A stretch of 64,000 nucleotides of DNA from Fen-1254 sp963769605. GTDB taxonomy: Bacteria; Bacteroidota; Ignavibacteria; UBA10030. The notes beneath the pieces are model-generated. The model was not told the DNA's origin, made no database searches, and saw only the letters and a program-made list of their open reading frames with translations. A program made the position numbers and the translations under genes. The stretch's first letter is position 1. Each line of letters opens with the position of its first letter. The stretch is from contig CAVYML010000009.1 in the NCBI GenBank assembly GCA_963769605.1, positions 992,001 through 1,056,000 on the forward strand. The letters are read 5' to 3'. Positions 61,248-64,000 of the stretch are shown piece by piece.

Positions 61248-61278
61248 CAAAGCTAAGAAGAGTTTCTTCATTTGTCAA
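61248..61278 (-). promoter_or_regulatory. Promoter of the candidate small RNA
   Basis: TTGACA (61278-61273), a 17-bp spacer and TAGCTTTG (61255-61248), which matches the Bacteroidota -7 element TAnnTTTG exactly. It lies after the stop of the TPR gene, so it would start a separate transcript. Confidence 0.5.
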
Positions 61279-61298
61279 CAGAAAAATACATTATTTTT

Positions 61299-62072
61299 TT
61301 AATTCTTTGAAATAAGGGAAAGCCATTCTTCACGCGCTTCTTTCTGTTGTATTTTTTCGCGAAGGTTGACCGGTGAAAATTCAAGAACAGCGGATAGATT
61401 TTGCATGGCCAAATCTTTTTTTCCCATCGATTTGTATGTCCAGTACAACTCATAATAGGCGTAGGAACACTTCGGATCCAATTCTTTTGCACGGAGCAAA
61501 ATATTTTCGGAATCTTGAATTGTTTTGTCGATCGATTCACCATAGACAATTCGGACAAACGCTTTTTCGAACCAGGAGAGCGACGCTGCCTCCCGCCAAA
61601 AGACTCCGAGAAGAACATATCCAAGAACCATCGACGAATCCAGCCGCAGCGTTTCGTTAAGATGGTACAGAACCTCTTTGCTGCCGGATATTTTTTGATG
61701 CACACTCTGGAACGGAATCAGGCTCCCCAGGCACAAAGCGAGACAAAAATGCGCTTCAGCGCAATCCGGGTAGCGCGCAGCAAGTTCCCGGGCAAACGGA
61801 ATGGCCTTCCGGTATTTTTCTTCTGCGCTGTCGGAAGAATGAAGCAGCACCCTTCCTTCATCGTTGTAAACCGTCGCCATGCGCTTTAAAACTTCAAATG
61901 AATCCGGTTCAAGTTTGTACGCCTGTTCATATTCTGCTTTGGCAGAATCGTTCAGACATTGAGCGTACGCATTATCGCCGCGACGGATATAATCATCTGC
62001 CGATTGCGATAAGGCATTTGGTATAGAGAGTGCGAAGACACAACTGTAAAAACATAATCGGAAATGTTCCAT
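61299..62072 (-). CDS. Secreted or periplasmic TPR protein
   Basis: 257 residues from ATG 62072, which opens straight into a signal peptide (FRLCFYSCVFALSIPNALSQ). Several tetratricopeptide-like repeats follow, for example YIRRGDNAYAQCLNDSAKAEYEQAYKLEPD and AKELDPKCSYAYYELYWTYKSMGKKDLAM in shorter overlapping units, with a long central repeat. A protein-interaction role is all that can be said. The longer frame to 62105 would put residues before the signal. A weak Pho-box-like pair lies upstream. Cysteines in the repeats are more numerous than usual. Confidence 0.7.
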   Translation of the reverse strand: MEHFRLCFYSCVFALSIPNALSQSADDYIRRGDNAYAQCLNDSAKAEYEQAYKLEPDSFEVLKRMATVYNDEGRVLLHSSDSAEEKYRKAIPFARELAARYPDCAEAHFCLALCLGSLIPFQSVHQKISGSKEVLYHLNETLRLDSSMVLGYVLLGVFWREAASLSWFEKAFVRIVYGESIDKTIQDSENILLRAKELDPKCSYAYYELYWTYKSMGKKDLAMQNLSAVLEFSPVNLREKIQQKEAREEWLSLISKN

Positions 62073-62107
62073 CGTAAAGGAAGATATTAAATTTACGCCG
62101 CGCATCC

Positions 62108-62135
62108 AATGCTCTGAATATTAAGAATGCGTTAA
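62108..62135 (-). promoter_or_regulatory. Weak Pho-box-like repeats before the TPR gene
   Basis: Minus strand: TTAACG (62135-62130) and TTAATA (62124-62119) are 11 bp apart; the third position (AGCATT) is poor and the -7 element is off by one. The box lies 36 bp before the ATG. Weaker than the other four. The remainder of 62136-62408 shows nothing I can support. Confidence 0.3.
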
Positions 62136-62408
62136 GATTTTTTTGTCATCCTGATTATTTTCTATTGGTAAATCAATTTCTGAAGACGTATACTTTAAAA
62201 ATATTTGTAAGTGAGTGATTTTCATGTTTGGAAAATGCTTGCATCTCACTAAAGCGATGCACAGGATGAAACCCTCTTGGGGTAGTATCGATGTACTTTC
62301 ATCATGGTGGAACCGAATTTTATACAAACTTTGCTTGACCAACAAAGATAAAATCATTAACGTAAAGCATACGAAGCGATCTGTTTTGGCAATACATCGG
62401 AGTGTAAA

Positions 62409-62623
62409 ATGAAGCATCACAACAATACATTATTAATTAAGCTTTTAATTTTTACAGGTTCATCTACTGCACTTATGATGACGAGTTTTGAAGTATTAAA
62501 ACAACTTATTCATGCAAATATAACTATCTGGGAATCTCATTTTTTAACAATTGTTTTCACAACGTTTCTATCGGTGTTTTTCACTTATTACGCTTTAAAA
62601 AAACATTATTCTCTATTGAGAAT
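62409..62623 (+). pseudogene. Membrane sensor gene, 5' part, interrupted by an IS element
   Basis: Codons 1-72: two hydrophobic helices (LLIKLLIFTGSSTALMMTSF and HFLTIVFTTFLSVFFTYYAL) then KKHYSLLR, typical of a short two-helix sensor N-terminus. At 62623 the IS begins. If the IS and one target-duplication copy are removed, the frame continues into the right flank as RILSGFIPIC. That is the start of the LSGxxPICxxCKKIRD motif found in many signal-transduction proteins. The rest lies outside the window. Confidence 0.7.
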
Positions 62624-62723
62624 CACTACTGTCCGGTTAAGGAGCAGTAGGATGCTTGTAAGTTCTTTGAAATAAACGAGATATTAGGAAAATAATTTTC
62701 ATCGATTTGAATTTCATTGTTCC

Positions 62724-62760
62724 AAAAATGAGATTAATATCATACGATTGTCTCATTTTT
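62724..62760 (+). promoter_or_regulatory. Hairpin before the transposase start
   Basis: AAAAATGAGA (62724-62733) pairs with TCTCATTTTT (62751-62760); loop 17 nt; it ends 13 bp before the ATG. In transcripts entering from outside it could hide the start codon region and limit transposase synthesis, as known for several IS elements. Inference. Confidence 0.45.
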
Positions 62761-62773
62761 CAGGAACTGTGGC

Positions 62774-63952
62774 ATGAATATTGGAAGAACAGTCTTTGCA
62801 CAGATCATCGACTACATCGATGAATATATTTTCAAAACAATCGTCGATAAACATCATGGCAACTCTCGCGTTCGGAACTTTACGTGTTGGGAACAATTCC
62901 TTTGTATGTTCTTCGCGCAACTGACCAACAGAGAAAGTTTGCGTGATGTAGAAACTTGTCTGCGCGCTGTTGGACGAAAGCTTTATCATGCCGGAATACG
63001 TTCACGCGTTTCTCGATCAACGCTCGCCGAAGCAAATGAACGTCGTCCGTGGCTGATGTATCATGATCTTGCTCAACATTTAATTCAAGAAGCACGCCAG
63101 TTATATCGTGATGAAAAATTGTTCGCAGAGATCACGACAGCTGTGTATGCATTTGATTCTACAACCATAGATCTCTGCTTAACTCTTTTTCCTTGGGCAC
63201 ATGCAGCCGTTTACAAGAGAACAAATGCAGCGATCAAGGTTCATACGCTGTTCGATGTGCAGCAGAAAATACCCACATTTATTAGGATTTCTGCCGCTAT
63301 GGTGCATGATGTCAACTTTATGGATGCGCTGGCATATGAGCCAGGTGCGTTTTACGTTTTCGATCGAGGATATGTCGACTTCTCTCGTCTCAAGCGCATT
63401 GATACTGAAAAAGCATTCTTTGTTATCCGAGCAAAACGTTCCTTACGATTCACGAGAATCGAATCATTACAAGTTGACAAGACAACAGGAATTATGGTCG
63501 ATCAGAAAATCAAATTAGATGTCTACTACTCCCTTCGCGATTATCCCGATTATTTGCGTCGAATTAAATATTGCGATCAGGAACACGATCAGACCTATGT
63601 TTATCTCACGAATAATTTTGTCTTAAGTGCGTTCACCATTGCTCAGCTTTATCGTGCTCGCTGGGAAATCGAATTATTTTTTAAATGGATCAAGCAACAT
63701 TTGCATATCAAATCATTTTTCGGAACAAGTTCCAATGCGGTGAAAACTCAAATTTGGATTGCCGTCTCCGTCTATGTTCTCGTTGCCATTATGCGTAAAA
63801 AATTAAATGTCGATCTTTCCTTATACACAATCTTACAAATATTGAGTATTTCGTTATTCGAGAAAGTCCCTATGTACCAACTACTTACAGAAAATCAACC
63901 GCACTTATTATCGTCATCAAATTATAACCAATTGAATCTATTCAACTTATAA
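62774..63952 (+). CDS. IS4-family transposase with DUF4372-type N-terminus
   Basis: 392 residues. N-terminal DUF4372-like segment (FAQIIDYIDEYIFKTIVDKH and CWEQFLCMFFAQLTNRESL), then the DDE catalytic pattern: first Asp in VYAFDSTTIDLCL, second in FYVFDRGYVDF, and Glu in LYRARWEIELFFKWIKQHL (the IS4 Y-R-E signature). Complete and uninterrupted, so probably active. Confidence 0.93.
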   Translation: MNIGRTVFAQIIDYIDEYIFKTIVDKHHGNSRVRNFTCWEQFLCMFFAQLTNRESLRDVETCLRAVGRKLYHAGIRSRVSRSTLAEANERRPWLMYHDLAQHLIQEARQLYRDEKLFAEITTAVYAFDSTTIDLCLTLFPWAHAAVYKRTNAAIKVHTLFDVQQKIPTFIRISAAMVHDVNFMDALAYEPGAFYVFDRGYVDFSRLKRIDTEKAFFVIRAKRSLRFTRIESLQVDKTTGIMVDQKIKLDVYYSLRDYPDYLRRIKYCDQEHDQTYVYLTNNFVLSAFTIAQLYRARWEIELFFKWIKQHLHIKSFFGTSSNAVKTQIWIAVSVYVLVAIMRKKLNVDLSLYTILQILSISLFEKVPMYQLLTENQPHLLSSSNYNQLNLFNL

Positions 63953-63974
63953 CCGGACACTACTGATTGAGAAT

Positions 63975-64000
63975 ATTAAGCGGTTTTATTCCAATATGTT
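63975..64000 (+). pseudogene. Right flank of the IS: continuation of the interrupted sensor gene
   Basis: The 26 bases after the target duplication continue the frame broken at 62623, giving ILSGFIPIC when the IS is excised. The gene runs past the window end. Confidence 0.55.

Larger units (their letters stand above)
62624..63965 (+). mobile_element. IS4-family insertion sequence, 1342 bp
   Basis: Ends are CACTACTGTCCGGTTA (left) and, on the opposite strand, CAGTAGTGTCCGGTTA (right): 14 of 16 bases match. A 9-bp direct repeat ATTGAGAAT flanks it at 62615-62623 and 63966-63974, the expected target duplication. It carries one transposase gene and looks intact, so insertion is recent. It disrupts a membrane sensor gene. 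Confidence 0.92.

Noticed and set aside
61053..61271. 72-codon frame on the minus strand starting MKKLFLALFYP
   Set aside because: It runs straight through both hairpins and the terminator of the candidate small RNA; no ribosome-binding site and Pro-rich chance composition.
62121..62420. 99-codon frame on the minus strand
   Set aside because: Antisense to the start of the interrupted sensor gene and overlaps the weak Pho box; no family features.

Overview
The window looks like a chromosome segment from a Gram-negative member of the Bacteroidota/Chlorobiota branch, possibly an Ignavibacteria-like lineage. This is inference from a mixture of features: PKD and FecR surface proteins, outer-membrane porin and RND genes, a DUF6132-type membrane protein, and several promoters with a TAnnTTTG-like -7 element. 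No rRNA, tRNA or CRISPR array was seen. Many genes sit in same-strand operons with ATGA-type overlaps.

Layout. 1-5.1 kb: end of a 2-hydroxyacid dehydrogenase, an orphan PAS histidine kinase, a membrane protein and an ABC-F ATPase. 5.3-14.0 kb: a three-gene operon of sensor kinase, FecR-like secreted protein and a roughly 12-PKD giant surface protein. 14.2-20.0 kb: porin (frameshifted)-pstS-pstC-pstA-pstB-phoU. 20.2-26.2 kb: TolC/RND/adaptor efflux operon. 26.3-34.9 kb: a second, different pst operon with two unequal pstB genes. It is bracketed by diverged direct repeats carrying pieces of a small membrane-protein gene and a glycosidase-like gene, and its right edge ends in what looks like the first 14-16 codons of a catalase gene. 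35.1-38.3 kb: an AvaI/BsoBI-like restriction-modification pair and a MntA/HepT toxin-antitoxin pair. 38.4-41.6 kb: a phosphate-type operon of small membrane protein, GT4 glycosyltransferase, calcineurin-like phosphoesterase and HAD phosphatase. 41.9-44.9 kb: an MvaI/BcnI-like endonuclease, a D12 adenine methyltransferase and a probable PD-(D/E)XK nuclease. 45.3-56.6 kb: a sulfur and thiol redox region (YeeE transporters, octaheme cytochrome with a b-type partner, MerR with a Cys-rich tail, MOCOS-like enzyme, thioredoxins, CoA-disulfide-reductase-like protein, rhodaneses). 56.6-58.5 kb: ECF sigma/anti-sigma and a NifX-like/DUF134 pair behind a perfect 32-bp palindrome. 58.7-62.1 kb: a phoR/phoB-like two-component pair, a candidate small RNA and a TPR protein. 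62.4-64 kb: an IS4-family element with a 9-bp target duplication splitting a membrane sensor gene.

The unifying theme is phosphate starvation. Four promoters (porin-pst1, pst2 and two small membrane-protein genes) share three hexamers at an exact 11-bp period, with TTAACA or ATAACA in the first two, followed by exactly 20 nt and a TA-starting -7 element. The two small proteins (54 and 49 aa) share an ungapped SN[GK]EF - 19 residues - RL[WF] pattern and appear to define a small Pho-regulated membrane-protein family. One leads an operon that resembles lipid-remodelling genes. The PhoB/PhoR-like pair at 58.7-60.9 kb is the obvious candidate regulator.

The most notable protein-level signal is in pst2. 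Its two PstB proteins carry complementary defects (Q-loop and H-loop in one, ABC signature in the other) that would all fall in one composite ATP site, so they probably work as an asymmetric heterodimer.
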